Virus record (IMG/VR): IMGVR_UViG_3300038428_000030
Location: 1 to 43,341 of that record
Strand: one strand, 5' to 3'
From: a virus
Length of the DNA stretch: 43,341 nt
In this document: piece after piece, positions 16,466 to 24,239 of the stretch
How positions within the stretch are numbered: the stretch's first letter is position 1
How the letters are laid out: every line of letters begins with the position of its first letter
The notes under the pieces: model-generated
The model's database searches: none
What the model saw: only the letters and a program-made list of their open reading frames with translations
Told to the model about the DNA's origin: nothing
Made by a program: the position numbers and the translations under genes

Positions 16466-16789
16466 TTAGTTACATACGGTAGTTGCCATTTTACCGACAA
16501 ATGTAACATAACAATTATTTTCGTTATAGCCCCTTGAATGATAGCTTGCTCCACCGCCTCCCGTAACAGTATACCCTCCGCCGCCTCCACCGCCCCCGCC
16601 TGTTGCAGTAACATACCATCCACTTGAATAGCTCGTTTTGGAATAAGCCGTCCGTTTCATCGGCATTAACATGGCCTTATCAAACTCATTCTGATCGTAC
16701 CACAATAGACCCAAACTTATCAGGCACACAAGAATAATCAGAACATATCTGAATGGAAATTTTGGACGTACAGCATCAGGCCGATACAT
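16466..16789 (-). CDS. Membrane protein with glycine-rich tail
   Basis: A 107-residue protein. The start at 16789 is chosen because GGAGGGAGG lies just upstream; an in-frame ATG 21 bases earlier would absorb that site. It has a transmembrane helix at about residues 15-31 (YVLIILVCLISLGLLWY), then a Thr/Tyr/Gly-rich region with a run of nine glycines, and a C-terminal tail with two cysteines. The function is unknown. It is the last gene of the leftward operon and meets the endolysin gene end to end. Confidence 0.65.
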   Translation of the reverse strand: MYRPDAVRPKFPFRYVLIILVCLISLGLLWYDQNEFDKAMLMPMKRTAYSKTSYSSGWYVTATGGGGGGGGGYTVTGGGGASYHSRGYNENNCYVTFVGKMATTVCN

Positions 16790-16958
16790 CTTTAACCTCC
16801 CTCCATTCATATTTTTCTACATCAACTAATGGGTAGCAGTGATTCACCCCATCACTATCCTTTACCCAAATAAGAGGCCCATCGTAGCCACAACCTTCAG
16901 CACCCTCATACACGAAGAACCTCTTATCTTTCAAGAATATTTTAACGTCAACTTTCAT
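16776..16958 (-). CDS. Hypothetical small protein
   Basis: A 60-residue protein starting MKVDVKIFLKDKRFFVYEGA. The ATG at 16958 follows a GGAGG/GGAGGGGAG-rich stretch, making it better than an in-frame start 33 bases upstream. A short beta-rich, acidic protein without a recognised family. It overlaps the next gene downstream by 14 bases. Confidence 0.55.
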   Translation of the reverse strand: MKVDVKIFLKDKRFFVYEGAEGCGYDGPLIWVKDSDGVNHCYPLVDVEKYEWREVKDVSA

Positions 16959-17001
16959 CCTAATACTCCCCTCCGCCTCCTCCTTTCCCAACTGGGCAAA
17001 G

Positions 17002-17244
17002 TTACAGTTTCAATCTTTTGTTATTAAGCCAGTATTGCATCCGTTCTATCAATTCTTGAACCTCCTCACGATTTAGGTGATGGTCTTTTCCTATCCACAA
17101 CGCACTACTGCCTGGATGAAGCCAAGAGTCTTTATAATCTCCTATGGCGGATGATTCTTGAATTAACCTTTCTTCTATAGGCTCATTGGCATAGGTATCA
17201 TGTGTAACAACAATAAAGCCCCTCTGTGTTTGTTTAGCCTTCAT
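17002..17244 (-). CDS. Hypothetical protein
   Basis: An 80-residue protein starting MKAKQTQRGFIVVTHDTY. The start is a TAATG overlap with the upstream gene, with AAGGAAAGGAG as ribosome site; a longer in-frame version has no support. The segment SSALWIGKDHHLNREEVQELIERMQYW resembles small phage proteins that end in an amphipathic helix. No function is recognised. Confidence 0.6.
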   Translation of the reverse strand: MKAKQTQRGFIVVTHDTYANEPIEERLIQESSAIGDYKDSWLHPGSSALWIGKDHHLNREEVQELIERMQYWLNNKRLKL

Positions 17245-17429
17245 TATTTCTCCTTTCCTTCCTGTAGCTCTGTCAACTCCCTTTTTGTAGCAACGGCGAA
17301 GTGTGTTCCGCAATACCACTTTTCCCTAAACAGATATTTACCAAAAGCCCCGCAAGGATAACCCTTCCACGGCCATGATGAACGGATACCAGCACACTTT
17401 CTTTTCTTCACCAACTCCCTATCTGTCAT
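17244..17429 (-). CDS. Small Cys-containing protein
   Basis: A 61-residue basic protein with three cysteines and a late histidine (KCAGIRSSWPWKGYPC at 11-26, then WYCGTHF near 38-44), compatible with a small metal-binding fold. The ribosome site and start (AAGGAGCCGACATGA) are identical over 15 bases to those of the nuclease gene starting at 21203, suggesting a duplicated leader. The function is unknown. Confidence 0.6.
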   Translation of the reverse strand: MTDRELVKKRKCAGIRSSWPWKGYPCGAFGKYLFREKWYCGTHFAVATKRELTELQEGKEK

Positions 17430-17438
17430 GTCGGCTCC

Positions 17439-18065
17439 TTAAAAATCCTTTGTCTTTAATTTGATAATTATTCGATGCCCCTTCTTGTCAAAAAGGGTTT
17501 CTACGGTTCTGCCGACAATGCCCTCTGCCGGATGGTTTTCGCCTGTCTGTTCTGTGGCAAGCAAAGAAGAAAATCCATGTCGGACTAATTCAATTCCGTC
17601 CTCAAGGGTCATATTACCGATGAAGGGAACTGTTTTAAGTCCGAGTTTTGCGGCAACGTCACAAGTATTCTCCCAACTCAACCACCATTTATTATCAACA
17701 AGAACATCAAAGACAATGAATTGCTTTGTCTTGCTATAAGCCCCACCGCCCTTTTGGATTCCCGCACCATAACCTTCTCCATAAATCACGGCAGGGCAGT
17801 CGGGGAATATTTCTTGCAACTTTTCGGGCTTTACCATTTCATAGAGATATTTAATCAAGTCGGCGTGAAGCTGTGCCTTGTCTGTCTTGCCGCCAAAAGT
17901 CATTTTTCCGTCCTGCCAAATGATGCGGATATTTGTACCGTCAATCTTCTCCGTAAACTGCCAACTCTTGAAAATCCCATAGACAGGATTGCGAAGTCTA
18001 TCAGGAAAAACCTTGAACGTCTTTTCGTCCCTTTCAAACAATGTTTCTATTTTATGATATTCCAT
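17439..18065 (-). CDS. RNA ligase (T4 Rnl2/DRB0094-like nucleotidyltransferase)
   Basis: A 208-residue protein; the ATG at 18065 is taken because GGGGAGGGAG lies six bases upstream, while the next in-frame start is a GTG. Motif I is EKIDGTNIRI with Lys40 as the likely adenylated residue. Motif III-like QFIVFDVLVDNKWW lies near residue 120, motif IV-like EGIVGRT near 184, and motif V-like IIIKLKTKDF at the C-terminus. It lacks an extra C-terminal domain, as in the compact RNA ligase family. Phage RNA ligases repair tRNAs cut by host defence nucleases; no polynucleotide kinase is present here, so the substrate ends may be supplied differently. Confidence 0.85.
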   Translation of the reverse strand: MEYHKIETLFERDEKTFKVFPDRLRNPVYGIFKSWQFTEKIDGTNIRIIWQDGKMTFGGKTDKAQLHADLIKYLYEMVKPEKLQEIFPDCPAVIYGEGYGAGIQKGGGAYSKTKQFIVFDVLVDNKWWLSWENTCDVAAKLGLKTVPFIGNMTLEDGIELVRHGFSSLLATEQTGENHPAEGIVGRTVETLFDKKGHRIIIKLKTKDF

Positions 18066-18092
18066 ATTCACTCCCTCCCCCGTGGGGTTAGG

Positions 18093-18446
18093 CTACCACT
18101 CTATTAATAATCCAGTAAAAGGTAGTTCATATTTGGAACTAAAGAATTTACGGAAATCTTCAAATCCCGTAAATCCATCCGCTACTGCTAATTTTTCCCT
18201 ATCCTCAGAATAGAGCCACTTATCATCAATCATAATGCCCATGTTCTCGGTAAAGATTATTTGAGAAACGGAAGTGCATGATACTGCCCTTATCAGCCGA
18301 CATTGCTTAGTTCGCAATCCTTGATAAAGAAACAAATCGCTTCCCGTTTTTGGATTGCCACTCCTCCGAATTTTCCTTATGGTCTGGTGCTTTTCTCCAT
18401 TTTCAATAAGCGAAACAAACCTCTTTTGAAAATTATAGGCTGGCAT
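18093..18446 (-). CDS. ASCH-like domain protein
   Basis: A 117-residue protein with the layout of ASCH (PUA-like beta-barrel) proteins: KRFVSLIENGEKHQTIRKIR near the N-terminus, then KTGSDLFLYQGLRTKQCRLI, and the end AVADGFTGFEDFRKFFSS. ASCH domains bind RNA or modified nucleosides. It lies directly upstream of the RNA ligase gene in the same operon, so a role in RNA handling is possible but not shown. Confidence 0.7.
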   Translation of the reverse strand: MPAYNFQKRFVSLIENGEKHQTIRKIRRSGNPKTGSDLFLYQGLRTKQCRLIRAVSCTSVSQIIFTENMGIMIDDKWLYSEDREKLAVADGFTGFEDFRKFFSSKYELPFTGLLIEW

Positions 18447-18464
18447 CCCCTCCCCCTTCTGCCG

Positions 18465-18653
18465 TTAAGCAAACAAATCCCCTGTATCATCTTCTTTTTT
18501 GGCTTGCCGCTTCTCTTGCGCCTTAGACATTCCCCTAACGTGTTGCTCGATACAGAGACCAACTCTTTTATCATCAACGCGATGGAGCGTCATTCGATTA
18601 CAGGTCGGACAATACTTCGTAATCCGAACTGTGTTTTTAGGGTAGTGTTCCAT
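18465..18653 (-). CDS. Small zinc-binding-like protein
   Basis: A 62-residue protein starting MEHYPKN in a TAATG overlap with the 15-codon reading frame upstream; GGGGGAA serves as ribosome site. The cysteines CPTCNRMTLH, then VGLC, could bind zinc, and the tail is charged (EKRQAKKEDDTGDLFA). Similar small proteins with a CPxC motif are common in phage early operons. The function is unknown. Confidence 0.6.
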   Translation of the reverse strand: MEHYPKNTVRITKYCPTCNRMTLHRVDDKRVGLCIEQHVRGMSKAQEKRQAKKEDDTGDLFA

Positions 18654-18700
18654 TATTCCCCCAGCCACCTCGCTGCGATTTCGTTTAAGTTATCGGTCAT
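18653..18700 (-). CDS. Candidate 15-residue microprotein
   Basis: Fifteen codons (MTDNLNEIAARWLGE) with a full AGGAGG site eight bases upstream, stopping in a TAATG overlap with the next gene. The sequence resembles the first residues of longer phage proteins, so it may be a truncated remnant or a leader that couples translation. Its coding status is uncertain. Confidence 0.35.
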   Translation of the reverse strand: MTDNLNEIAARWLGE

Positions 18701-18845
18701 ACTGAAAGTCCTCCTGATACCCACATCGGGAACACTTTATCGTTCCTATTATCGAACGCTCATGCAAGGTTTTGTGGAATAAGGTGTGGAACTTATGTCC
18801 GAACCAGTAACATAAAAATTTAGGTATTTTCTTTTTCATTTCCAT
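18690..18845 (-). CDS. Small protein with C-terminal CxxC
   Basis: A 51-residue basic protein. The start at 18845 has AAGGAGG upstream and overlaps the preceding gene by 10 bases. The pattern HKFHTLFHKTLHE, then IKCSRCGYQEDF, suggests a half zinc ribbon. The function is unknown. Confidence 0.5.
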   Translation of the reverse strand: MEMKKKIPKFLCYWFGHKFHTLFHKTLHERSIIGTIKCSRCGYQEDFQYDR

Positions 18846-19186
18846 CCAAAAACCTCCTTGCCAAATTGTAAAGCCAGTTCGCAGAAACGAGTGGGGTTGA
18901 TGAGCCAGTTTAACCATTTACCTACGACATCTATAAAGGCACTTGGATCGCCAGTTGTTTTTCTGTATCCATTTTCTCCGTACATCCCCGTTTTCTTACC
19001 AAAGAAAGAGTAGTCTAAGAAATCATCCCACATCCCCTCCTTCACCAACTTCCCCTTGACCGCCATCATGTCGTCAGCCGTGGTGAAGGTTCTCCATATC
19101 TTTGTTTCATCCTTTTGGGTAAATCCACCATGTGGGATTGGTTCTGACAAAAACTCCGTCAACTCCTTCCGCCCTTGCTCGTCCAT
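18836..19186 (-). CDS. Hypothetical phage protein
   Basis: A 116-residue protein with GGAGGCAT before the ATG. The central motif WRTFTTADDMMAVKGKLVKEGMWDDFLDYSF resembles small phage proteins with an alpha/beta sandwich domain found near replication genes. The C-terminus is an amphipathic helix rich in aromatic residues. No activity can be assigned. Confidence 0.6.
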   Translation of the reverse strand: MDEQGRKELTEFLSEPIPHGGFTQKDETKIWRTFTTADDMMAVKGKLVKEGMWDDFLDYSFFGKKTGMYGENGYRKTTGDPSAFIDVVGKWLNWLINPTRFCELALQFGKEVFGWK

Positions 19187-19204
19187 AATGCCTCCTGTGC
19201 TAAG

Positions 19205-20191
19205 CTATGCTGACCATACTGGACAATCTTTTGTTGATGAACAGGTATTACAATCAGTTTTCGGTCTCGTATTCTTACCCTTTTCAAGATTAGGACAGCG
19301 TACTGCCATGCCGAGCTCGTAGCCCTTGAGGGCTTTCTTCTTTGAGTAGTCGATTTTCTCCGCTTCTTTCTCTTGATTTAGGGGTAAATCGGCGTTTTCT
19401 CCTTCCGGCTGTATCTTCTGTTGTTCATCGGCGATCGTTGATCCTGGGGCATTTAAAGCGGCCGTTCCTTTAGCCCATTCAGAAACCGCCTTGCCGGATG
19501 CCTCATCAATCAATTTATTAGCTGGAAACATGATTTTATGTTGCTCTTGGAGTTTAATGGGGTTCGGAATACCTGGCTTTTCGGGTAAAAGCAAAAAGGA
19601 TACCGTCAGTTCATAGGGTAGTTCTTTTGAGCAAATAGGCTGAAATCCAATGGGGATTATCTGCATTTTGCCCTGTGCATCCTTCTCCATCTTCAGCTTT
19701 TCTTCAGCCCTGAAGCACAGGATCAGGTGGGCTTTAACTTGAAGAAGCCTTTGGACCATCTGCTTATGAGATTGTTTCGGCTTAATCCACGATGCCATCT
19801 TACAAGCCTCTCGCTTGTGATAGTCCTGTCCCGCCATTCGGCTTAGTTCTTCTTCCTGCCAATCGAGTACGCCTTGTTGTCCCGCCCACTCATGGCTCAC
19901 AGAATCGACAACTATTGCCTTATACCCCGCTTTATCTGCCGCCATGATAGCCTCTGCATAAGCATCAGGACGGAAAGGCGCATTAAGCTCACAATGGTCG
20001 AATGTGAATCTGTCTGCATAGTGGAGCGCTCGCCTGGCTTCCGTGTCGATCACGGCAAAACTGTTGTCTTTGCCGACAATGCCGGATGCAAGGCGCATAG
20101 CCGAAAACGTCTTGCCTGATCCGCTTGCTCCAACTAAACCGATCAATAACCCGACTTCTCCCCTGACCGCTTTCTTGAATTCGTAAGCCAT
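19205..20191 (-). CDS. Sak4-like RecA-fold ATPase (recombinase/annealing partner)
   Basis: A 328-residue protein. The Walker A motif GASGSGKT is at residues 21-28 and the Walker B strand AIVVDSVSHEW at 93-102 (Asp96). The core, up to about residue 230, matches phage AAA_24/Sak4 ATPases, single-domain RecA-like proteins that work with SSB in strand annealing. The C-terminal 30 residues carry a cysteine cluster (CPNLEKGK, then CNTCSSTKDC) that could bind zinc. It lies downstream of the PD-(D/E)XK nuclease, as expected for an exonuclease-plus-recombinase module. The ribosome site is GGGGGAA. Confidence 0.8.
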   Translation of the reverse strand: MAYEFKKAVRGEVGLLIGLVGASGSGKTFSAMRLASGIVGKDNSFAVIDTEARRALHYADRFTFDHCELNAPFRPDAYAEAIMAADKAGYKAIVVDSVSHEWAGQQGVLDWQEEELSRMAGQDYHKREACKMASWIKPKQSHKQMVQRLLQVKAHLILCFRAEEKLKMEKDAQGKMQIIPIGFQPICSKELPYELTVSFLLLPEKPGIPNPIKLQEQHKIMFPANKLIDEASGKAVSEWAKGTAALNAPGSTIADEQQKIQPEGENADLPLNQEKEAEKIDYSKKKALKGYELGMAVRCPNLEKGKNTRPKTDCNTCSSTKDCPVWSA

Positions 20192-20199
20192 TATTCCCC

Positions 20200-20334
20200 C
20201 TAATTAAAGAAGATGTGCATTTTTTCGCATATTAAAATTGTAGCCATTAACCATCCACAAATACCTGAAAGATCACGATTAACGGCGGCCAAAATAACAT
20301 TTGCAATGCTAAGATATAAAAGTATTTCGGTCAT
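20200..20334 (-). CDS. Small membrane protein (44 aa)
   Basis: A 44-codon frame starting in an ATGA overlap with the stop of the nuclease gene. It has two hydrophobic stretches (ILLYLSIANVILAAV and ICGWLMATILIC) separated by a short polar loop, so a two-span hairpin is likely. The overlap and the good fit to the gap between neighbours support it. The function is unknown. Confidence 0.55.
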   Translation of the reverse strand: MTEILLYLSIANVILAAVNRDLSGICGWLMATILICEKMHIFFN

Positions 20335-21203
20335 TTATCCCCGTATTTTTTCATTTCCCAATTCGCCATAGCCCACCCTGGCGGCTCAAGAGTATAGATG
20401 CCCCTTGAGTATCCAGGCCATATCCCGCTTTTCGTACATTCGCCCCATAACTTAATCCCGCGATTTACCTTTTGTGCGCCCATGTCTTGAAACATCATGT
20501 CAAGCCGGATGAATGAGCAAAGGTACGGCTCCTGAATTTCTTGGATCATAAAGATCATGTCAGGCTCGACCTGATCAATATTGCTTATGCCGCGCCGATA
20601 GAATGAATCCTGAATATCAATTCCCGTATTTATAACAATGCGATTATAGTTTTCCGGATCTGCAGAAAGGGCGGTAGTTTTGTAATCGAGTAGTAAGGAG
20701 CGGTCTTTCGATAACCAATCCGGACGGATCCGGCACCAAACATCGCCTTCCTTCCAAAAGTAGCTGAGTTCACTTTGACCATCGGAAATCTGCAAATGAG
20801 AAGGTTTGCCATGTTCTAATTCCATGTTCCACAGGTGAAAGTGCGCGGCATTGACCATCTTATTGATTTCTTCGTATTGCTGAGTGAGCAACGGTATCTT
20901 ACCGAGCGCCCGTATTTCATCCCTTAATTCCTGGGTTGCTTTCTTGCGCCAATCATCAGCGTCAATAACCATCGCAACGTCTATACCCTGGAGAAAGATG
21001 CTGTGTGCGGCTGTCCCTATGTCGAACTGCATCTTTTCTTCTTCTTCGTAATTCGGGTTTAATCGTGGATGGCCATAGAAGGCATGGAGTGGGGATCGAA
21101 AAAGAAGTGTTTTGATGGTTGAGCGGGTGAGTGACGGGACAACACATGGATCACTCAAGTATTCCTCAAATGACATCGTATATACGCCTGGGGTGTCGAT
21201 CAT
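20331..21203 (-). CDS. PD-(D/E)XK exonuclease-like protein (DUF3799 type)
   Basis: A 290-residue protein. Features of the family are in order: TRSTIKTLLFRSPLH (26-40), the IGTAAHSIFLQG helix with His67, Glu145 in QSELSYFW, Asp162 in CRIRPDWL, and the catalytic LLDYKTT with Asp173 and Lys175. These residues correspond to a RecB-type nuclease core. Such nucleases resect DNA ends to provide single strands for the Sak4/SSB annealing system, and both partners are encoded in this genome. It starts after AAGGAG in an ACATGA overlap with a candidate 30-codon frame. Confidence 0.8.
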   Translation of the reverse strand: MIDTPGVYTMSFEEYLSDPCVVPSLTRSTIKTLLFRSPLHAFYGHPRLNPNYEEEEKMQFDIGTAAHSIFLQGIDVAMVIDADDWRKKATQELRDEIRALGKIPLLTQQYEEINKMVNAAHFHLWNMELEHGKPSHLQISDGQSELSYFWKEGDVWCRIRPDWLSKDRSLLLDYKTTALSADPENYNRIVINTGIDIQDSFYRRGISNIDQVEPDMIFMIQEIQEPYLCSFIRLDMMFQDMGAQKVNRGIKLWGECTKSGIWPGYSRGIYTLEPPGWAMANWEMKKYGDK

Positions 21204-21292
21204 GTCGGCTCCTTTGCTATCGTGCCTCCACCGCCGCCACTCGGGCCTTCCGAAGAATACCGTTTTAATTTTTCTGTCTCATTACGTGTCAT
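21200..21292 (-). CDS. Candidate 30-residue protein
   Basis: A 30-codon frame (starting MTRNETEKLKRYSSEGPSGG) with AAAGGGG upstream and a stop overlapping the next ATG. It has a run of five glycines and no recognised family. It fills the gap between two operon genes, which is the main support. Confidence 0.35.
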   Translation of the reverse strand: MTRNETEKLKRYSSEGPSGGGGGTIAKEPT

Positions 21293-21303
21293 TTTAAACC
21301 CCT

Positions 21304-21600
21304 TTAATCTTCTTTCGCTTTGGCAATACTATCACATTCTTCAATGGTCACATACTTCGTGCTGTGAATATAAACCTCTTTTTCTTCTCCTGGCAACAAC
21401 TGATCTACATTTTGTAGTGTATTATTTTCCCAGTTCTGAATTGCGGCCACTCTTGCCAAATCTTCGTTTTTAATCTTAATTTTCATTGTCATAATTCTTC
21501 TCCTTTTCATGAATCGTTTTTTAAATGCGTTCATTGTTTTATAGAGGTCTTTAAAGTCCTCTACCTGCCACTTTATATCTTTTGGTATGGTAAATGACAT
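21304..21600 (-). CDS. Hypothetical protein, two possible starts
   Basis: From the ATG at 21600 the frame encodes 98 residues (MSFTIPKDIKWQVEDFKDLY onwards). A second start at 21492 (MTMKIKIKNEDL) has a stronger AAGGAGA ribosome site and gives 62 residues. Both products may be made. The C-terminal half contains VDQLLPGEEKEVYIHSTKYV. No family is recognised. Confidence 0.55.
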   Translation of the reverse strand: MSFTIPKDIKWQVEDFKDLYKTMNAFKKRFMKRRRIMTMKIKIKNEDLARVAAIQNWENNTLQNVDQLLPGEEKEVYIHSTKYVTIEECDSIAKAKED

Positions 21601-21617
21601 TTTCAATAATTTAATCC

Positions 21618-22334
21618 TTAATAATCAAAAGATGTCTGGCTTAAAATAGTTTTTAGTGTTTTGTTGGACTTAAATCTGTGGTTCATTTCTGATTCCATTT
21701 TTAAATATTGTTTTGCTAATTCAGGATTATGCTTCGCCCCCACGCGCAAATCATTTTCCGAGGCCAGTACACAAAGCGCACAAGATACCCTTTCATTTCC
21801 GTAACCATAAGCCGGATGCGCAGACAATCCAGATGCGTTAATTATTCTAAATATGTCCTGTTCGGTAAATCCCAACATTGGGCGATATGACACAACATTC
21901 CGCTTCTTTGTTGTTAATCGACTTAATGGTTCCGATTCTTCCAAGATAGAGCGTTTTCTACTTTCTTCCCTTCTTTCTCCGGTAACAACTAAAACATTTC
22001 CTTCATATTTTCTCACAACCTTGTCAATATTTGATCTTTTACAAGCACTTGTACAGTGTCTACACGATATAGAAGGCCACATTCCCCTACGCAATATTTC
22101 TTCCGGCAATGATCTAAATGCCTTAGCAATAATAAGAGGAATATTGTATTTTTTGCTTATTAAGTCACACTGTATAATGCTTTCTTTCCATTCCGCCCCT
22201 GTATCAGCATAAACTAATACAAGTTTGTCCAATATTCCCTGCTCTGATGCAATAATTTCGACCATAGCCTGAGAATCTTTCCCGCCACTAACATTAAGAA
22301 TAATTTTATCATAATCAGAAAGTTTCATCTTCAT
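21618..22334 (-). CDS. PAPS reductase-family PP-loop protein
   Basis: A 238-residue protein. The ATG at 22334 with GGGGGC upstream is preferred over an extension that overlaps the small gene before it. The PP-loop SGGKDS is at residues 16-21, followed by VYADTGAEW. Cysteines CRHCTSAC near residue 91 and CALCVLAS near 190 could hold metal. TGERREESRKR and RPMLGFTEQDIF are typical of phage proteins annotated as phosphoadenosine phosphosulfate reductase. The family activates a substrate by adenylation and is related to DndC and tRNA-thiolation enzymes; a role in nucleic-acid modification is possible. Confidence 0.75.
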   Translation of the reverse strand: MKMKLSDYDKIILNVSGGKDSQAMVEIIASEQGILDKLVLVYADTGAEWKESIIQCDLISKKYNIPLIIAKAFRSLPEEILRRGMWPSISCRHCTSACKRSNIDKVVRKYEGNVLVVTGERREESRKRSILEESEPLSRLTTKKRNVVSYRPMLGFTEQDIFRIINASGLSAHPAYGYGNERVSCALCVLASENDLRVGAKHNPELAKQYLKMESEMNHRFKSNKTLKTILSQTSFDY

Positions 22335-22344
22335 AGTTTGCCCC

Positions 22345-22452
22345 CTAATCATTACAATAAGCGTTAACTCCACTATAGCGGGCCCCATCATTATAAAGTC
22401 CGCCATCCCTGCGCATCGGACACCACTTTTTCTTTGCTTCTTCTTCTGTCAT
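22345..22452 (-). CDS. Small phage protein with MTEEEAKKKWCP motif (35 aa)
   Basis: A 35-residue protein starting in an ATGA overlap with the coiled-coil gene. It begins MTEEEAKKKWCPMRRDGG and ends in VNAYCND, matching a very common small phage protein in which WCP is followed by a C-terminal cysteine pair. Here the usual second CxxDC motif is cut short to one cysteine. Its function is not known in any phage that I can name. Confidence 0.65.
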   Translation of the reverse strand: MTEEEAKKKWCPMRRDGGLYNDGARYSGVNAYCND

Positions 22453-23549
22453 AGTTCCTTGACCGCCTTCCGGATCTTCTTGACCAGCTTACCGATATCA
22501 TCAGCTATCGTGACAACAATGGCATTACCTTCTGCCGTTTGTGTCGCTGGCATTATCAAAGTTTCGAGCATCGTGGCAAACTCAAGGAGCTTCGTCTTGT
22601 CCGGCTTCAATGCTTCCTCTCGAGCCGCCTTCTCTTTTGCTTCTCGTTCAAGCCGCTCCTTTTCTTCGGCATCCTTCTTTGCTTTTTCCTCTGCCTCAAT
22701 CCGCGCTTTCTCGGCCGTGTCCTTTCTCATTTGCTCAAGGTCGGCAAGACGCTTTTTCTCGCGTTCCTCAGCTTCTTTGGCATCCTGCAGGGCTTTTTTC
22801 TCGGCTTCCAACTTTGCCTTCTCTTCCGCGATCCGTTTGTTCTCCGCGTCAATCTTTGCCTTTTCCCCTGCAAGCCTTTTTCGTTCTGCCTCTTGTTCGG
22901 CACGTTCCTTTGCCAGCCGTTCTTCTTCTATCTTGCGTAGCCGTTCCTTCTCGGCTTCTTCCTCTTTCTTCTTCGCTTCGATAGCGGCAACACGCTTTTT
23001 CTCATTATGTATCTCCGCGTAGATTTGAGTGCATATTTGCTCAAAATCCGCATCCGGCAACGTGGAAACCAATGCTCCGGACAGCGAAATACCGGCATTC
23101 TCAAACGGTAGCCGGTAGAAAGAGCCGTCATATTTCATGCCATAATCAAACTGCAGACGGTTGATCCGCGCCTGGATGTGTTCTTTCTCTTTCCGGTCCG
23201 CTTCTTCCTTGATCCGTAGCTTCTCCTGGGTGATCTTGTTTTCCTCTGCGGTAAGGTGTTCTTCAATAGGCGCGGCTAGCTCAACAAGCCTCTTGGCCTC
23301 TGTGTTGACATCCTTCTGATACTTTAAGACACCTGCCACAAATCCTTTCCGCTGTTCCTCAATTCCGGTCCGCAACTTAACCATGACCATCCGCGCTTTG
23401 TGAACTTCCTTGAGCCCTTTTTCATCATCCAGCCCGTCAATTTTCAGCGGCATGAATTCCTGTGACAGCTTGCCAATAAGGGCATCGTTTGCATCAAACT
23501 TGACTACTGCGAAATTAACTACCTGTGTAGCAACTTCTTTTTCTCCCAT
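22449..23549 (-). CDS. Long coiled-coil protein, DUF1351-like
   Basis: A 366-residue protein. Residues 1-110 form a compact helical N-terminus (VNFAVVKFDANDALIGKL; MVKLRTGIEEQRKGFV), residues about 130-180 a short mixed domain, and residues 185-310 an uninterrupted Lys/Glu/Ala coiled coil. The C-terminal 50 residues are globular. Proteins of this plan lie next to phage recombination genes (exonuclease plus annealing protein), as here. The antisense strand shows long Ser/Arg-rich frames that are by-products of the repeated codons. The ribosome site is AGGAGAA. Confidence 0.7.
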   Translation of the reverse strand: MGEKEVATQVVNFAVVKFDANDALIGKLSQEFMPLKIDGLDDEKGLKEVHKARMVMVKLRTGIEEQRKGFVAGVLKYQKDVNTEAKRLVELAAPIEEHLTAEENKITQEKLRIKEEADRKEKEHIQARINRLQFDYGMKYDGSFYRLPFENAGISLSGALVSTLPDADFEQICTQIYAEIHNEKKRVAAIEAKKKEEEAEKERLRKIEEERLAKERAEQEAERKRLAGEKAKIDAENKRIAEEKAKLEAEKKALQDAKEAEEREKKRLADLEQMRKDTAEKARIEAEEKAKKDAEEKERLEREAKEKAAREEALKPDKTKLLEFATMLETLIMPATQTAEGNAIVVTIADDIGKLVKKIRKAVKEL

Positions 23550-23562
23550 ATAATTTTCTCCT

Positions 23563-23775
23563 TTAAATTTTGACCTTCATTCCATTCCGATAGAAATAAT
23601 GTTCGCCCCTGTATTGCATGGTCGCTTCAATGCCATGATGCTTGTGTAGAGCCTTGATATACGCTGGCGCAACGTGATCATCAGGCTCCGCGCCGCGGGC
23701 TATCCAGACAAAAAACACGACAAGGAATAATATTAGAAATAAGAACACAGCCGCACTCTTTAGGTGGTCTCTCAT
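23563..23775 (-). CDS. Small membrane-anchored or secreted protein
   Basis: A 70-residue protein with a strong hydrophobic helix (residues about 8-26, AAVFLFLILFLVVFFVWIA) followed by RGAE, which could act as signal peptide or anchor. The C-terminal part (YIKALHKHHGIEATMQYRGE) is small and basic. The function is unknown. Confidence 0.65.
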   Translation of the reverse strand: MRDHLKSAAVFLFLILFLVVFFVWIARGAEPDDHVAPAYIKALHKHHGIEATMQYRGEHYFYRNGMKVKI

Positions 23776-23777
23776 GG

Positions 23778-24071
23778 CTACTCCTCCTCGTCTTCTGCTT
23801 CAATTAATTCGCCGCCACAAAACGGGCAATAGTTCATGCTATTTTCTTTGGGCGTTCCATCAGTCAAAATAAATGACTCGCCGCAAGAGGCATCCCAGTA
23901 AGTGTCTGGATAAAGATTTTCACTTCTTTTCCACGTGCATTTTTCTAATGGCATATCTTCCCCCTCCTCCTCATCCGCACACGCCGCATCGTTAGGCGGC
24001 CTTCGCCGTGTCAGGTCGAGTTTGCAACCGCCGTTACGGTCTTGATAAGCACACCGCATGGAGAAGCACAT
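23778..24071 (-). CDS. Two-part Cys-rich protein (possible internal start)
   Basis: A 97-residue frame. The N-terminal part has cysteines in CAYQDRNGGC and AAC. The C-terminal part (CTWKR, then ASCGESFILTDGTP, then MNYCPFCGGEL) is a recognisable Com-like zinc finger that can stand alone. A strong GAGGAGGGGGAAG site precedes an internal ATG at 23954, so either a fusion or two nested products (97 and 58 residues) are made. A regulatory, nucleic-acid-binding role is plausible. Confidence 0.65.
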   Translation of the reverse strand: MCFSMRCAYQDRNGGCKLDLTRRRPPNDAACADEEEGEDMPLEKCTWKRSENLYPDTYWDASCGESFILTDGTPKENSMNYCPFCGGELIEAEDEEE

Positions 24072-24074
24072 GAT

Positions 24075-24227
24075 TTAAGCACCCGGTTTGTACGTCAGGC
24101 ACTTCTCTCCTTTTTCATCAACCGCCAATTTAAAAGCATATTGGCAAGCGGGCATATACTTCGCCTTCTTGTCTCTATACATACAATCTGCTTTACAAAA
24201 TTCAGGTATTGGATATTCCTTCTTCAT
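24075..24227 (-). CDS. Small Cys-rich protein, early leftward operon
   Basis: A 50-residue protein. The ATG at 24227 directly follows an AGGAGG site. Four cysteines (EFCKADCMYR, then PACQYAF, then KCLTYKPGA) suggest a zinc-binding fold. A strong GC hairpin lies three bases upstream of its ribosome site. Confidence 0.6.
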   Translation of the reverse strand: MKKEYPIPEFCKADCMYRDKKAKYMPACQYAFKLAVDEKGEKCLTYKPGA

Positions 24228-24239
24228 AAGACCTCCTCC

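Noticed and set aside
22459-23022. Ser/Arg/Phe-rich frames antisense to the coiled-coil gene
   Set aside because: They arise from repeated Lys/Glu/Ala codons read backwards; there is no start signal.
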